This document shows positions 45,532-54,340 of a stretch of 64,000 nucleotides of DNA, piece by piece. Position numbers and translations under genes: made by a program. The stretch comes from Parashewanella tropica (GTDB lineage: Bacteria > Pseudomonadota > Gammaproteobacteria > Enterobacterales > Shewanellaceae): NCBI RefSeq assembly GCF_004358445.1, contig NZ_CP037951.1, positions 2,862,001 through 2,926,000 of the forward strand, given 5' to 3'. Under the pieces are notes generated by a model that worked only from the letters and a program-made list of their open reading frames with translations, was not told the DNA's origin and ran no database searches. Every line of letters starts with the position of its first letter. The first letter of the stretch is position 1.

Positions 45532-45549
45532 GCGGAGCTACTGCTCCGC
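45532..45549. terminator. Terminator hairpin overlapping the eptA copy-2 stop
   Basis: GCGGAGC-TACT-GCTCCGC followed by TTTCTC on the plus strand; ends the helicase-DUF3010 transcript. The left arm covers the stop codon of the convergent gene. Confidence 0.75.
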
Positions 45550-47193
45550 TTTCTCTCCTCGACATTCAGAAAAAATATCCATTTTCTTGTTATAAGCCTT
45601 AGTCGATACATCCATTAAACCTAGCAAGGTAGAAAATAGGTTATCTTGGCTATAAGCATTATGAGCATTTTTCCTTAAGCAGTTTCCACTGATATTTTTG
45701 ACCTTAGCAAATTCATCCGACATCCAGAACATCCAAGGCACATGCTTTTGCTCTGTTGGTGCGAACTTATACGGCAAGCCATGCAAATAAATACCGTCTT
45801 CACCCAATGACTCACCATGATCAGACATATACATTAAAGCTACGTTGTGGCTGAACTCAAAGCTCTTTAACAAGCCTATGGCTTTCGCCATTACATAGTC
45901 TGTATACCTGAGTGTATTGTCATATACATTATAAATTTCTTCAGATGAGCAGTTTTCAATATCAGCACGTTGACAGCTTGGCTTATAAAAATCCATTGAT
46001 TTTGGGTAGCGTTCAAAATAGGTTGGCCCATGACTTCCAATCAAGTGGAGAACAATGAACTTATCTCCTTTCATTCGAATGATTTGAGAATATAACCCTT
46101 TTAATAGCGCTTCATCATGACAGCTTGAACCATTGCAAAACTCATCAACTTTAGACGTATCTAGCTTAATTTGAGTCACATTTTTAGCTACATGTTTGTC
46201 GCCACCATCATTTTCTTTCCAGAGTACGTCAATGCCCGCCCTTTGCATGATATCTAATACATCATCTTGATTATCTGCACGCTTAACGTCGAACTCAGTT
46301 CGATTCATATTAGAAAACATACAAGGGACAGAAACTGCTGTAGCCGTGCCACACGAAGCCACTTGAGTAAAAAAATAAGGCTTGTACATTTGGGTATAGG
46401 GTATGGTATTTCTGTGATAGCCATTAAAAGGATAATTTTGCGCCCTTGCCGTCTCACCTAACATGAAAATAACTAAGTTAGGTTTCTTCGACTTATTTCC
46501 TCCAAAAGCCTTAGGATTTAGCTTGGCATCTAAACCTACTTTTTTATAAGGCACTTTAGGACTAAAGTACTTCTGTTTTGTTAATTTGGTTACGCTATAC
46601 AAAAACTCGGTAGGAATAACCAGTTCTTGCAAATTATTGTGGGTTCGACCAAATGAAGCATAATCCTTGTAAAATATGGCCGCAATCGCAAATATTCCCA
46701 CCACAACGACAAACAGCGCCATAAATTTATTAATCACTAACTCTTTTATCGAGATGTCTTTTATTTTAGTAAAACCTAAAACGGCACTTGGTAACACACC
46801 GAGTAAAAACACCCACCCAACCGAATATAGGCTCAAGTATGAAAGTGCCTCTCCTTTATTGGTATCAAGAATATTCACCAACATGTCTTTATCGAAAATC
46901 ACACCATAGTAGAAAGTGGCGTAACTCATCGCGCTAGAAATGATCAGCAATGGAATAAAAAACACTTTGACTACTTTGGGCCAAGCAAATAGATGCAGAA
47001 CCAAATAGATCACGAAAAAAAAGAAAATCGGTATTGAGATAATGAAAGGTATGCTGTGTTGTGAGCCGTCAGAAAAAATGCCGTACAATTTGTGGTATAC
47101 AGGTACATTTAGTACCAAAGTGAAATACAAGGCTAATGTAGCTATGACGCCACCAAACGATCTCTCGCGATAGAAAAATTTTTTTAATGACAT
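45538..47193 (-). CDS. eptA: Lipid A phosphoethanolamine transferase, EptA/MCR family (copy 2)
   Basis: 551 residues from the ATG at 47193; the codon before it in frame is TTG, and GGTGA lies 5 nt upstream of the ATG. Five membrane helices in the first ~190 residues, then the sulfatase-like domain with LGETARAQN, the nucleophile segment SCGTATA, and MSDHGESLGEDG. Same family and layout as the product of 7243-8913, but only moderately similar outside the motifs, so this is an old paralogue and not a recent duplication. Expected to modify lipid A with phosphoethanolamine. No Cys-rich partner genes are next to this copy. Confidence 0.92.
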   Translation of the reverse strand: MSLKKFFYRERSFGGVIATLALYFTLVLNVPVYHKLYGIFSDGSQHSIPFIISIPIFFFFVIYLVLHLFAWPKVVKVFFIPLLIISSAMSYATFYYGVIFDKDMLVNILDTNKGEALSYLSLYSVGWVFLLGVLPSAVLGFTKIKDISIKELVINKFMALFVVVVGIFAIAAIFYKDYASFGRTHNNLQELVIPTEFLYSVTKLTKQKYFSPKVPYKKVGLDAKLNPKAFGGNKSKKPNLVIFMLGETARAQNYPFNGYHRNTIPYTQMYKPYFFTQVASCGTATAVSVPCMFSNMNRTEFDVKRADNQDDVLDIMQRAGIDVLWKENDGGDKHVAKNVTQIKLDTSKVDEFCNGSSCHDEALLKGLYSQIIRMKGDKFIVLHLIGSHGPTYFERYPKSMDFYKPSCQRADIENCSSEEIYNVYDNTLRYTDYVMAKAIGLLKSFEFSHNVALMYMSDHGESLGEDGIYLHGLPYKFAPTEQKHVPWMFWMSDEFAKVKNISGNCLRKNAHNAYSQDNLFSTLLGLMDVSTKAYNKKMDIFSECRGEKAEQ

Positions 47194-47277
47194 CAAATCA
47201 CCCCATAATCACTAACCCATTGTCTTGGTTAAGTTAAGTACAATTTCAATGATTTGCTTTTTTTATAGGACAAAGGA

Positions 47278-47790
47278 GTGCCTCACAAAGTTAAACACCT
47301 ATTGTTGACTGAGAACAATTTTCATTTAGAATGCGTTGTACGATGTGATACTGAGAACACCACAGTGACTAAATTAGAGCGAAAGCAAATTAAGAAGTTC
47401 GACAAATTTCTTAAAAAAGTTTGCAAAAAGCAGGCTAAAAAGTCACTGACAAAAATGGTAGGTGTTTCATCAAAGAAACAGAGAAAAGAGCAACGTAAAA
47501 AGCTAACAGAAAAAGCTTATGAACAACTTAAGCTTCAGTTCCAGCTACCTTCTAAAAAAGAAATTAAGCAACAGGCAAAACAAGCTTTGCTACAACAGCT
47601 CAATACCCAAAGCAGTCAAAATGATGAAAAATACGGTTTAGAGTCAATCCCAGCGATTTCTTTAACCACACCTTTAAAAGCAAAGCCTTGTGGTGGATGC
47701 CCTGCTCTTAAAAATGGTTTATGTAAGTGTGCGATTAAAAAGCAAGATCGCCAATTAAGCCGCAATCACCTTGGCAACGCTGCCTGTTGA
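47278..47790 (+). CDS. Lys-rich hypothetical protein with C-terminal Cys motif
   Basis: 170 residues with a GTG start (AGGA 7 nt upstream; an in-frame stop lies just before). The middle is very Lys/Gln-rich and helical. The C-terminus has KPCGGCPALKNGLCKCAIKKQDR, a CxxC...CxC cluster that could bind a metal. Family not recognised. Its last 36 bp overlap the end of the convergent sbcC gene. Confidence 0.65.
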   Translation: MPHKVKHLLLTENNFHLECVVRCDTENTTVTKLERKQIKKFDKFLKKVCKKQAKKSLTKMVGVSSKKQRKEQRKKLTEKAYEQLKLQFQLPSKKEIKQQAKQALLQQLNTQSSQNDEKYGLESIPAISLTTPLKAKPCGGCPALKNGLCKCAIKKQDRQLSRNHLGNAAC

Positions 47791-50700
47791 GTTTTTCGAA
47801 ATATCAATGCGTTGCTGAATTTGCTCTTTCATCTCAGTAACATGAGAAATCACGCCAATCATTCTTCCTGTCGACTGTAAATCCATTAACGTTCTTACAG
47901 CTAAATCCAGCGAATCTTGATCTAAGCTCCCAAAACCTTCGTCAATAAACAAAGTATCCAATTTGATCCCACCAGCATAAGCCTGTACGACTTCAGATAA
48001 TGCTAATGCCAATGACAAAGCCGCCATAAAGGATTCACCACCACTTAAAGTCGAAACATCTCTCACTTTAGAGGTATAAGCATCTTCCACTTCCAAATCT
48101 AAACCTGAAGCTTTATTACCTTTCGCCTTATTTTCTTTGCGGTAAAGACGATAGCGCCCCTTACTCATCACACTTAAACGCGTGCTGGCATCAAGAAGCA
48201 CGTCATCCAGCAACACGCTGAGAACAAAACGATTCAAGCTAATTTTGTTTCCAGTTTGTCCATTAGCAATATCAGACAAGGTCCCAACAACCGCATACTC
48301 TTGTTCTAAAGATGCAGAGGTTTCATCGACTTCAGCCAATTTCGTTTGGATCTTATGTAACTGTGAACGACTCGATTCAAGCGACTGCCATGCCTGCTCT
48401 TTCTCTGCTAACAGTTGCTGTTTTTGCTGCTGAACTTGCTCTAATAGTGAAGTCTCTGGCTGAGTTTGCCCATCAAGTTCTTTAGTCAATGCTATAAGTT
48501 GCGAATCATTAACCGCACAGTCTTGTTGGTATTGCTCTACTTGTACTTTGAACTGCTCTTGCTGAGATTCTTGTAACACCGCCTTTTTAACAGCTTCACC
48601 ATCTTCAAACCCAGATGCTTTTGATTGCGACTCAAACTCATGTTGGGCTTGAGAATAATTAGTTTCAGACTCTTTAACTCTGTCTTCGATACTGGATAAA
48701 GCAGATCTTGCCGACGCTAACTGCTCTGTGATTTCAATCGATTGTTGTTGAATGGTTTTGATTTGCTGCGCTAAGCCATTAACGTTTTGCTCAGCTTGTG
48801 TTAACGCAGCCACAAGTTGATCATGACTCGTAATATTTTCTGGTAGTTGTTGTTCTATCGAATTAAGTTTAGTTTGTAACTCTGCCTGAGTTTTTTCTTG
48901 CTCGTTGATTTGAGCAAGAAGGTTATCTAACTGCTGGCGAACTTGCACTTCTTGCTGTTCAATCCCCAGCAAGTTTTGCTGAGTTTGAGCAAGATTATTC
49001 TGCGCCTGAACGGCTTGAGTTAATTGAGCCTTTAAAGCATTTAGCTGTTGTTGCCACTCATTGAGAGGTTGAGATAAATAATGTGTCAATTGATCAGCTA
49101 AAGGCTGTAATTGCTCTGTAAGCAATTTTAATTGATCTTTCAAACTTGAGTAATGACTTCTGGCATCGTTCAAATTTTGCAGTGCTTGTTGCTCGGCTTT
49201 GGCAGCAGTATCTAACTCTTGCTCTGTTGGAGGCGTTACATTTGCGATAGCTAGTTGAGGGTGCTCAATACTACCACATACAGGACAAGCATCTCCTTGA
49301 TTCAGCTGACTGGCTAAAACCGCCGCTTGACTTTGATGCCAAGAAAGCTGTAAAGCTTTATGTTCCGATTCCATTTGTTTATAAATCGACTTAAGCTGTA
49401 AACCTTGCTGTTTGGCTTGTTCTAATTGCTGCTTTAGTTGGTCAATTTGAGCTTGTTGATTTTGGTATTGCTGATAATTTTTCAGCGCATTTTCAAGCTC
49501 ATTGACTTGGTTTTGTAACTCAAATTGAGTACTAGCCTGCTGTTGTAATTCATTAACTTGCTGTTGCAGCTTTATTTTTTCTTCAGCTAAATTCTGCAAG
49601 CTTTGTTTGTCATTATCCTCTTGCAGTTTTAAAGCATTTAGCTGCTGTTGTAAGCCTAATAAATTCGTAGCAATACCTTGCTGCTCAGTAATCAAAGGTT
49701 GAAGCAGCTGTAACTGTTCTAACTTAATATGAGCCTGTTTTAAATCTGCTTCTAATTGAGGCTGTAACTGTAATTGCGCTTGAAAAGCTTGCTGTTTTTG
49801 CTCGGCACTTTGTAGCTGACTTTTCGCTTGTTCAAATTGCTGATTTGATTGAGTTAGCTCTTGCTGGCGTTTGTTGTAATTCTCAAAGATAGGTAACAAC
49901 TGACTGGCTTTGTAGGACAACTCTAATTGTTGTTTTATTTGTTCGATATTTTCGGCTTGCTGCTGTAATTGCTGCTGTTGCTCTTTTACTTTATTGAGTT
50001 CAACAAACTTTTGCTTGAGTTGATGCGCTGAATCCAACGACTTGGTCGCCGTTTGTAACTCTAACTGTGCATTATTTTTTTGCTTTTCAGCTTGTTCTAG
50101 TTGAGGTTTTAACGACTCTAATTGCTCGGTAAGCGCTTTATCTGAATCTAAACCCGCAGATTGTAAGATACCTTTTCGCTGATAACGAATATCTTGTACT
50201 TGCTGACGGATTGATGCCGATTGTTGCTTAAGATGATCCTCGATGCGTTTATATATTTGAGTTTGAAACAGCTGCCCAAAAATTTTTTCTCGTGATTTGG
50301 AATCCGCCATCAAGAGTTCACGGAACTTACCTTGTGGCAATACCATCACTTGTCTGAATTGCTCAACATCTAAACCTAACAATTGCTCAATTTTAGTCGT
50401 GGCTTCTGATACCTTGGTTTCAACCATCAAGCGAGTTGAGCCATCATCTTCAACTTGATATAGCTGCGCTTCAGGCTTTTGTTGTGTATAACCATCACCG
50501 CTTTTCTTTTTACGGGCTTGCTCGGGTACTCGCCTGATCCGATAACGGCTTTCACCTAAGCTGAACTGGAAGGTGACTTCAGTTAACACCTCATCTGCTG
50601 CCATATCACAGCGCATTTGCGTGCCTTCACGCTCATTGCCAGTGGTTTTGCCATACAAGGCAAAGCAGATACCATCAAGAATGGTGGTTTTCCCAGCACC

Positions 50701-50811
50701 TGTTGGACCATTTATCAAAAACAAGGCATGTTCAGACAGTGAGTTGAAGTCGATTTCTTGAGTACCTGAGAAAGGTCCAAAAGCCGACATACTCAATAAT
50801 TCAGGCTTCAT
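47755..50811 (-). CDS. sbcC: Exonuclease subunit SbcC (Rad50-like ATPase)
   Basis: 1018 residues. Walker A is in NGPTGAGKTTILDG near residue 40. Two very long Gln-rich coiled coils flank the zinc-hook CPVC at 509-512. The signature LSGGESFMAALSLALALSEV and Walker B LDTLFIDEGFGSLD are near the C-terminus. With SbcD it forms the nuclease that cuts hairpins and long palindromes. Overlaps sbcD by 4 bp (ATGA), so translation is coupled. Length as expected for the family. Confidence 0.96.
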   Translation of the reverse strand: MKPELLSMSAFGPFSGTQEIDFNSLSEHALFLINGPTGAGKTTILDGICFALYGKTTGNEREGTQMRCDMAADEVLTEVTFQFSLGESRYRIRRVPEQARKKKSGDGYTQQKPEAQLYQVEDDGSTRLMVETKVSEATTKIEQLLGLDVEQFRQVMVLPQGKFRELLMADSKSREKIFGQLFQTQIYKRIEDHLKQQSASIRQQVQDIRYQRKGILQSAGLDSDKALTEQLESLKPQLEQAEKQKNNAQLELQTATKSLDSAHQLKQKFVELNKVKEQQQQLQQQAENIEQIKQQLELSYKASQLLPIFENYNKRQQELTQSNQQFEQAKSQLQSAEQKQQAFQAQLQLQPQLEADLKQAHIKLEQLQLLQPLITEQQGIATNLLGLQQQLNALKLQEDNDKQSLQNLAEEKIKLQQQVNELQQQASTQFELQNQVNELENALKNYQQYQNQQAQIDQLKQQLEQAKQQGLQLKSIYKQMESEHKALQLSWHQSQAAVLASQLNQGDACPVCGSIEHPQLAIANVTPPTEQELDTAAKAEQQALQNLNDARSHYSSLKDQLKLLTEQLQPLADQLTHYLSQPLNEWQQQLNALKAQLTQAVQAQNNLAQTQQNLLGIEQQEVQVRQQLDNLLAQINEQEKTQAELQTKLNSIEQQLPENITSHDQLVAALTQAEQNVNGLAQQIKTIQQQSIEITEQLASARSALSSIEDRVKESETNYSQAQHEFESQSKASGFEDGEAVKKAVLQESQQEQFKVQVEQYQQDCAVNDSQLIALTKELDGQTQPETSLLEQVQQQKQQLLAEKEQAWQSLESSRSQLHKIQTKLAEVDETSASLEQEYAVVGTLSDIANGQTGNKISLNRFVLSVLLDDVLLDASTRLSVMSKGRYRLYRKENKAKGNKASGLDLEVEDAYTSKVRDVSTLSGGESFMAALSLALALSEVVQAYAGGIKLDTLFIDEGFGSLDQDSLDLAVRTLMDLQSTGRMIGVISHVTEMKEQIQQRIDISKNSTGSVAKVIAA

Positions 50812-51953
50812 CCGTTATCCTTGTTCTTATGTAAATTATCTAATAATACATTCATCAATTGCTGCTGCGGCTCGGATAATGACTCACCGGTCATTTCTGA
50901 AAAGAAGCTAGAAAACATGTCCATCTCGTTTTGTTTTATATGCTGACGCCTTATCTCCGTTTTTTCAGAGCTAGCTAATAAACCGACTCGCTCGAGATGC
51001 AACACATTCGGGTAAACCGTTCTAAGCTTACCCATGGCATCCAAAATGGCATGCTTGTCTTGTAAACGGATAAGAATGTAATCATCAGAATTTGGATCGG
51101 TTTTACCTTCTTCTAGAATGGTTTCTAGTTCACCATCAATAACTCTAACGTCTCTTGGGCTCGTTAGTGGTAATAAGCTGATTTGTGGTTTGTTAGAATC
51201 ATTGAAAAACTCAACAAGGGTCACGGACTTTTTCTGACTGGTTTCACTAAAAGAATATTTAAGAGGAGAGCCAGAATAACGAACGTGCTCTGCACCTTTA
51301 TACTGTGGACCATGTAAGTGGCCTAAAGCCACATAGTCAAAAGGCTCAAATAATGCCGCACTGATTTTGTCTGCACCACCGACACTCAGTGGACGCTCCG
51401 ACTCTGAGTCTATGCCACCATCAATAAAGCAGTGACTCATCACAACCTTAGGTAAACCCTTACTATCATGATCATGTACTTGCTTCAAAAGTACGTTCAT
51501 TGCTTGTTCATGAGTACTGACGTCACAATCAAATAATTCTCTTACTCGCGATGGTTCAGCGTAAGGAATGGTATAGAAAACAGCATTGCTATTTTTGCCT
51601 TTAAGCTCAATATGACAGAGTTCTTTCGATAATGGTCCAATGATATGTAAACCACTATTCGACATTTGGCTTGAACCAAATCCGAGCCGTTGATGACTGT
51701 CATGGTTTCCTGCAATCATGATCACTTGGATGTCATGTTCAAGAATTTGATTAAGCGCATTATTTAATAACTCAACCGAGGTTGCGGGCGGTACTGAACG
51801 GTCATAAATATCACCTGCAACGATTATGGCGTCTACATCATTGTCGACAGCAAGCTTTGTGATTTGTTCAAGTACTGCCTTCTGCTCTTGATGTAGCGAT
51901 TGATTGTGTAAATAGCGACCGATATGCCAGTCAGAAGTATGAATAAATTTCAT
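50808..51953 (-). CDS. sbcD: Exonuclease subunit SbcD (Mre11-like)
   Basis: 381 residues. Metallophosphoesterase motifs in order: TSDWHIGR, VAGDIYDR, AGNHDSHQRLGF, MSHCFIDGG and GHLHGPQ. The C-terminal part is the SbcD capping domain. It is the nuclease subunit of SbcCD. Lies 10 bp after a TSUP permease gene on the same strand and overlaps sbcC. Confidence 0.96.
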   Translation of the reverse strand: MKFIHTSDWHIGRYLHNQSLHQEQKAVLEQITKLAVDNDVDAIIVAGDIYDRSVPPATSVELLNNALNQILEHDIQVIMIAGNHDSHQRLGFGSSQMSNSGLHIIGPLSKELCHIELKGKNSNAVFYTIPYAEPSRVRELFDCDVSTHEQAMNVLLKQVHDHDSKGLPKVVMSHCFIDGGIDSESERPLSVGGADKISAALFEPFDYVALGHLHGPQYKGAEHVRYSGSPLKYSFSETSQKKSVTLVEFFNDSNKPQISLLPLTSPRDVRVIDGELETILEEGKTDPNSDDYILIRLQDKHAILDAMGKLRTVYPNVLHLERVGLLASSEKTEIRRQHIKQNEMDMFSSFFSEMTGESLSEPQQQLMNVLLDNLHKNKDNG

Positions 51954-51963
51954 TTTAGAACTC

Positions 51964-52731
51964 TTAGCTCGTAAACTGATCCGATAATAACTTGATACTC
52001 ATGGCTAATGACATCGTCACCACCATTGGGCGAATCAATTTAGTCCCTTTTGATAATACCAACCTTGAGCCTAAATTAGCGCCAAGTGCCTGCCCTACCA
52101 TCATGGTAAGCCCCAACAGCCAAACCACATGACCACCGATGATAAAAATTATCAGTGATGCGATATTGGTAGAAAAGTTTAATAACTTAGCATGAGCTGT
52201 GGCTTTACCTAAGCCAAAACCATATAACATAACAAATGCTAGAGCGAAGAAACTTCCTGTCCCGGGACCAAAGAAACCATCATAAAAACCCACACCAATT
52301 GCAGCAGTAAAGGCAAATAAAGTGGGAGTTAGCACTTGGTGTTTATCATCATCCGATAGCTTTTTTGAAAATAAAAAATATAGCCCAATGCCAAAAATTA
52401 AAAATGGAAGGATGACTTTTAAAATTTCCGCATCGATTTGCTGAACAGCAAAAGCCCCAAGTGCAGAGCCGACAAAGGCACACCCAACAGCCAGCCACAT
52501 TGTTTTCAACTTAACGGCACCGTGCCGTATAAAATACCAACTGGCAAAAAAACTGCCAGCGCTCGCCTGTAACTTATTTGTCGCTAGTGCAGCTACAGGT
52601 GGTAAACCCGCCCACATCAGAGCAGGAATGGTTAGCAAGCCTCCTCCCCCGGCAATGGAGTCGATAAACCCTGCTAATGCTGCGACTGTGAATAGTATTA
52701 ATGCAATTTGAATGGTTAGCTCAAAGTCCAT
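51964..52731 (-). CDS. TSUP (TauE/SafE) family membrane permease
   Basis: 255 residues from the ATG at 52731, which has GGGAT 4-5 nt upstream; an ATG ten codons earlier is in frame but less well placed. Eight hydrophobic segments and the family motifs AGFIDSIAGGGGLLTIPAL and GFYDGFFGPGTGSFFALAF. Members export sulfite, sulfoacetate or related organosulfur anions; the substrate here is unknown. Probably co-transcribed with sbcDC, without an obvious functional link. Confidence 0.9.
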   Translation of the reverse strand: MDFELTIQIALILFTVAALAGFIDSIAGGGGLLTIPALMWAGLPPVAALATNKLQASAGSFFASWYFIRHGAVKLKTMWLAVGCAFVGSALGAFAVQQIDAEILKVILPFLIFGIGLYFLFSKKLSDDDKHQVLTPTLFAFTAAIGVGFYDGFFGPGTGSFFALAFVMLYGFGLGKATAHAKLLNFSTNIASLIIFIIGGHVVWLLGLTMMVGQALGANLGSRLVLSKGTKLIRPMVVTMSLAMSIKLLSDQFTS

Positions 52732-52876
52732 GATTATCCCAAGTGATAAATGTATCAGCATTATACGCCTTACCTACTGAAATCAAACGGTAAACTTTTT
52801 GGGCTATTTTCATATACCTACTAAAATTATTTATGACCATGCCACGAGGCAATTTGAGGAAAAGCAAGGTTTCGTT

Positions 52877-53035
52877 ATGAGCAAGGATTATCGCTTCGAT
52901 AAAGATGAGTGGGATGAAAATTCTGACCACGGTGAGGCAAAGCACGAAAAGCGTAAATGGAAAAAAGAGAAAGACTTTAGAGCCAAAAAGAAAAAGTCAA
53001 AGTTTGATGAAGATGACCTCAGCAAAAATTACTGA
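52877..53035 (+). CDS. Small, highly charged hypothetical protein
   Basis: 52 residues from the ATG at 52877, with AAGG 7 nt upstream; an open frame further upstream lacks such a site. Composition is almost entirely Lys, Asp, Glu and Arg (RKWKKEKDFRAKKKKSKFDEDD), likely disordered and nucleic-acid- or protein-binding. No family recognised. Stands alone, divergent from the permease gene, closed by a terminator. Confidence 0.6.
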   Translation: MSKDYRFDKDEWDENSDHGEAKHEKRKWKKEKDFRAKKKKSKFDEDDLSKNY

Positions 53036-53055
53036 GTAGCCTCTGTAAAAATAGA

Positions 53056-53075
53056 ATGCCTGCTTGAGCAGGCAT
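53056..53075. terminator. Bidirectional terminator
   Basis: ATGCCTGCT-TG-AGCAGGCAT, 9-bp perfect stem, with TTCTATTTTT on the minus strand. Between the convergent small charged protein gene and the S4-RraB gene. Confidence 0.8.
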
Positions 53076-53086
53076 ATCAAAACAAA

Positions 53087-53707
53087 CTAGTGAGAACAAC
53101 CTTCTCCGCATTCATGCTCTTCATCAGCGAATTCATCATCCCCTTCTTGATGTTGCATCACGCCCCATCCATCCGAGATCCCATCGTACTCTTCTGCAAA
53201 ATCATGAAGCTCAGATTCAGCAGCAATAATAGCGTCATATTCAGGCATCATGTGAATGGAAACAATCAATTCCCACTTAGTCGACTCCTCATTAAACAGC
53301 AGTTCAACTTCACCTTCGCGATCTGAATTAACAAGATCTTCGAGTGCCGTCTCCGCATCACGCTGCTCGTCAAATACCAAGAAAAAATCGATATCTTGAG
53401 ACTTTGACAAATCCACACCCGCTTCAGCCATAGCAGCCAACATTTGCCCATTATCATCATCAGGAAACTGCATCATTTCATCCTCAGAGGTGATCATTAC
53501 TGATTCACCATTAAAAGTAACTACATCACCCGCAACCACTTTTTTGCGTTTGCGAGTTTCAACTTCACCATTTACTAGAACATAGCCTTCAGAGATAACA
53601 TGCTTAGCTTCGGCACCAGCACTGATCATCCCCTGAATTTTCAGAATTTTATAAAGCTCAATAAACTCATCACCCGAGCGGAGTTCTAGTGTTTCAATAT
53701 CAGACAT
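53087..53707 (-). CDS. Fusion of an S4 RNA-binding domain with an RraB-like RNase E regulator domain
   Basis: 206 residues. Residues ~14-70 form an S4/YbcJ-type RNA-binding domain (LYKILKIQGMISAGAEAKHVISEGYVLVNGEVE). Residues ~82-186 match the RraB fold: DDNGQMLAAMAEAGVDLSK, DIDFFLVFDEQRDAETAL, MMPEYDAIIAAESELHDFAEEYDG and DGWG, then an acidic tail as in E. coli RraB, ending in HECGEGCSH, a possible metal-binding tail. RraB inhibits RNase E by binding its scaffold region. The S4 part would add direct RNA or ribosome binding; this combination is inference from sequence. No frame problem is visible. Confidence 0.8.
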   Translation of the reverse strand: MSDIETLELRSGDEFIELYKILKIQGMISAGAEAKHVISEGYVLVNGEVETRKRKKVVAGDVVTFNGESVMITSEDEMMQFPDDDNGQMLAAMAEAGVDLSKSQDIDFFLVFDEQRDAETALEDLVNSDREGEVELLFNEESTKWELIVSIHMMPEYDAIIAAESELHDFAEEYDGISDGWGVMQHQEGDDEFADEEHECGEGCSH

Positions 53708-53750
53708 GAATTAACCAATGAAAAATAAAAGGGATTATACTGCCTTACCA

Positions 53751-54278
53751 CTAAAATTCCCTAGACAATAATCCGAAAACGCAATCATCCACCCAACGTT
53801 CACCGTTTTTAACATGTTCTCGTAATACGCCCTCTTGCTTAAAGCCTGTTTTTTGCATTACACGTTGAGAGCCAATATTTTCAATATCACAGTAACCTAT
53901 AAATTTCCGAATACCATATTCAGTAATCCCCCACTCAACGACCCGCTTAAGTGCTTCAGTTGCAAACCCTTTACCTTGAGCGCTTGGGCGCAGCATGTAA
54001 CCTACTTCAACATCGTTATATTCTTTATCAATACGGCGAAAACCTGAATAACCAACAAAGTTTCCTTGTCTATCTTCTAAAACCAGTGCTAGCCATTCAT
54101 TTAGCTCATAATTCCAAGTTTTCTTTCTTTGATCGAAAACTTCTCGAATTTGTGCTGCTGGCTCAGGAGGTCTAATGAAGCGGCAAATCTCTTCACTAGA
54201 GTTCATTTCATAGAAATTCGACCAGTCAGAATCGACTAAAGATCTTAATGTCAGGTTATCAGTTTCTAGGTATATCAT
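53751..54278 (-). CDS. GNAT-family acetyltransferase, RimJ/RimL-like
   Basis: 175 residues. Starts LETDNLTLRSLVDSDWSNFYEM, with the acetyl-CoA loop LRPSAQGKGFATEALKRVV and the C-terminal NIGSQRVMQKTGFKQEGVLREHV, all typical of ribosomal-protein or small-molecule N-acetyltransferases of the RimJ/RimL type. The substrate is unknown. AGAGGATGAA precedes the ATG. Same strand as the DUF885 gene downstream of it in the window but separated by a terminator region. Confidence 0.9.
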   Translation of the reverse strand: MIYLETDNLTLRSLVDSDWSNFYEMNSSEEICRFIRPPEPAAQIREVFDQRKKTWNYELNEWLALVLEDRQGNFVGYSGFRRIDKEYNDVEVGYMLRPSAQGKGFATEALKRVVEWGITEYGIRKFIGYCDIENIGSQRVMQKTGFKQEGVLREHVKNGERWVDDCVFGLLSREF

Positions 54279-54298
54279 TTCATCCTCTGAAAAAAGAA

Positions 54299-54318
54299 AG
54301 GCGGCATAATTGCCGCCT
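54299..54318 (-). terminator. Intrinsic terminator of the GNAT/DUF885 intergenic region
   Basis: AGGCGGCA-TAAT-TGCCGCCT, 8-bp GC-rich stem, followed on the minus strand by TTCTTTTTT. It overlaps the upstream side of the GNAT start region and lies 23 bp past the DUF885 stop, so it ends DUF885 transcription. Confidence 0.85.
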
Positions 54319-54340
54319 CTAGATAACTAACTTAAATCAG

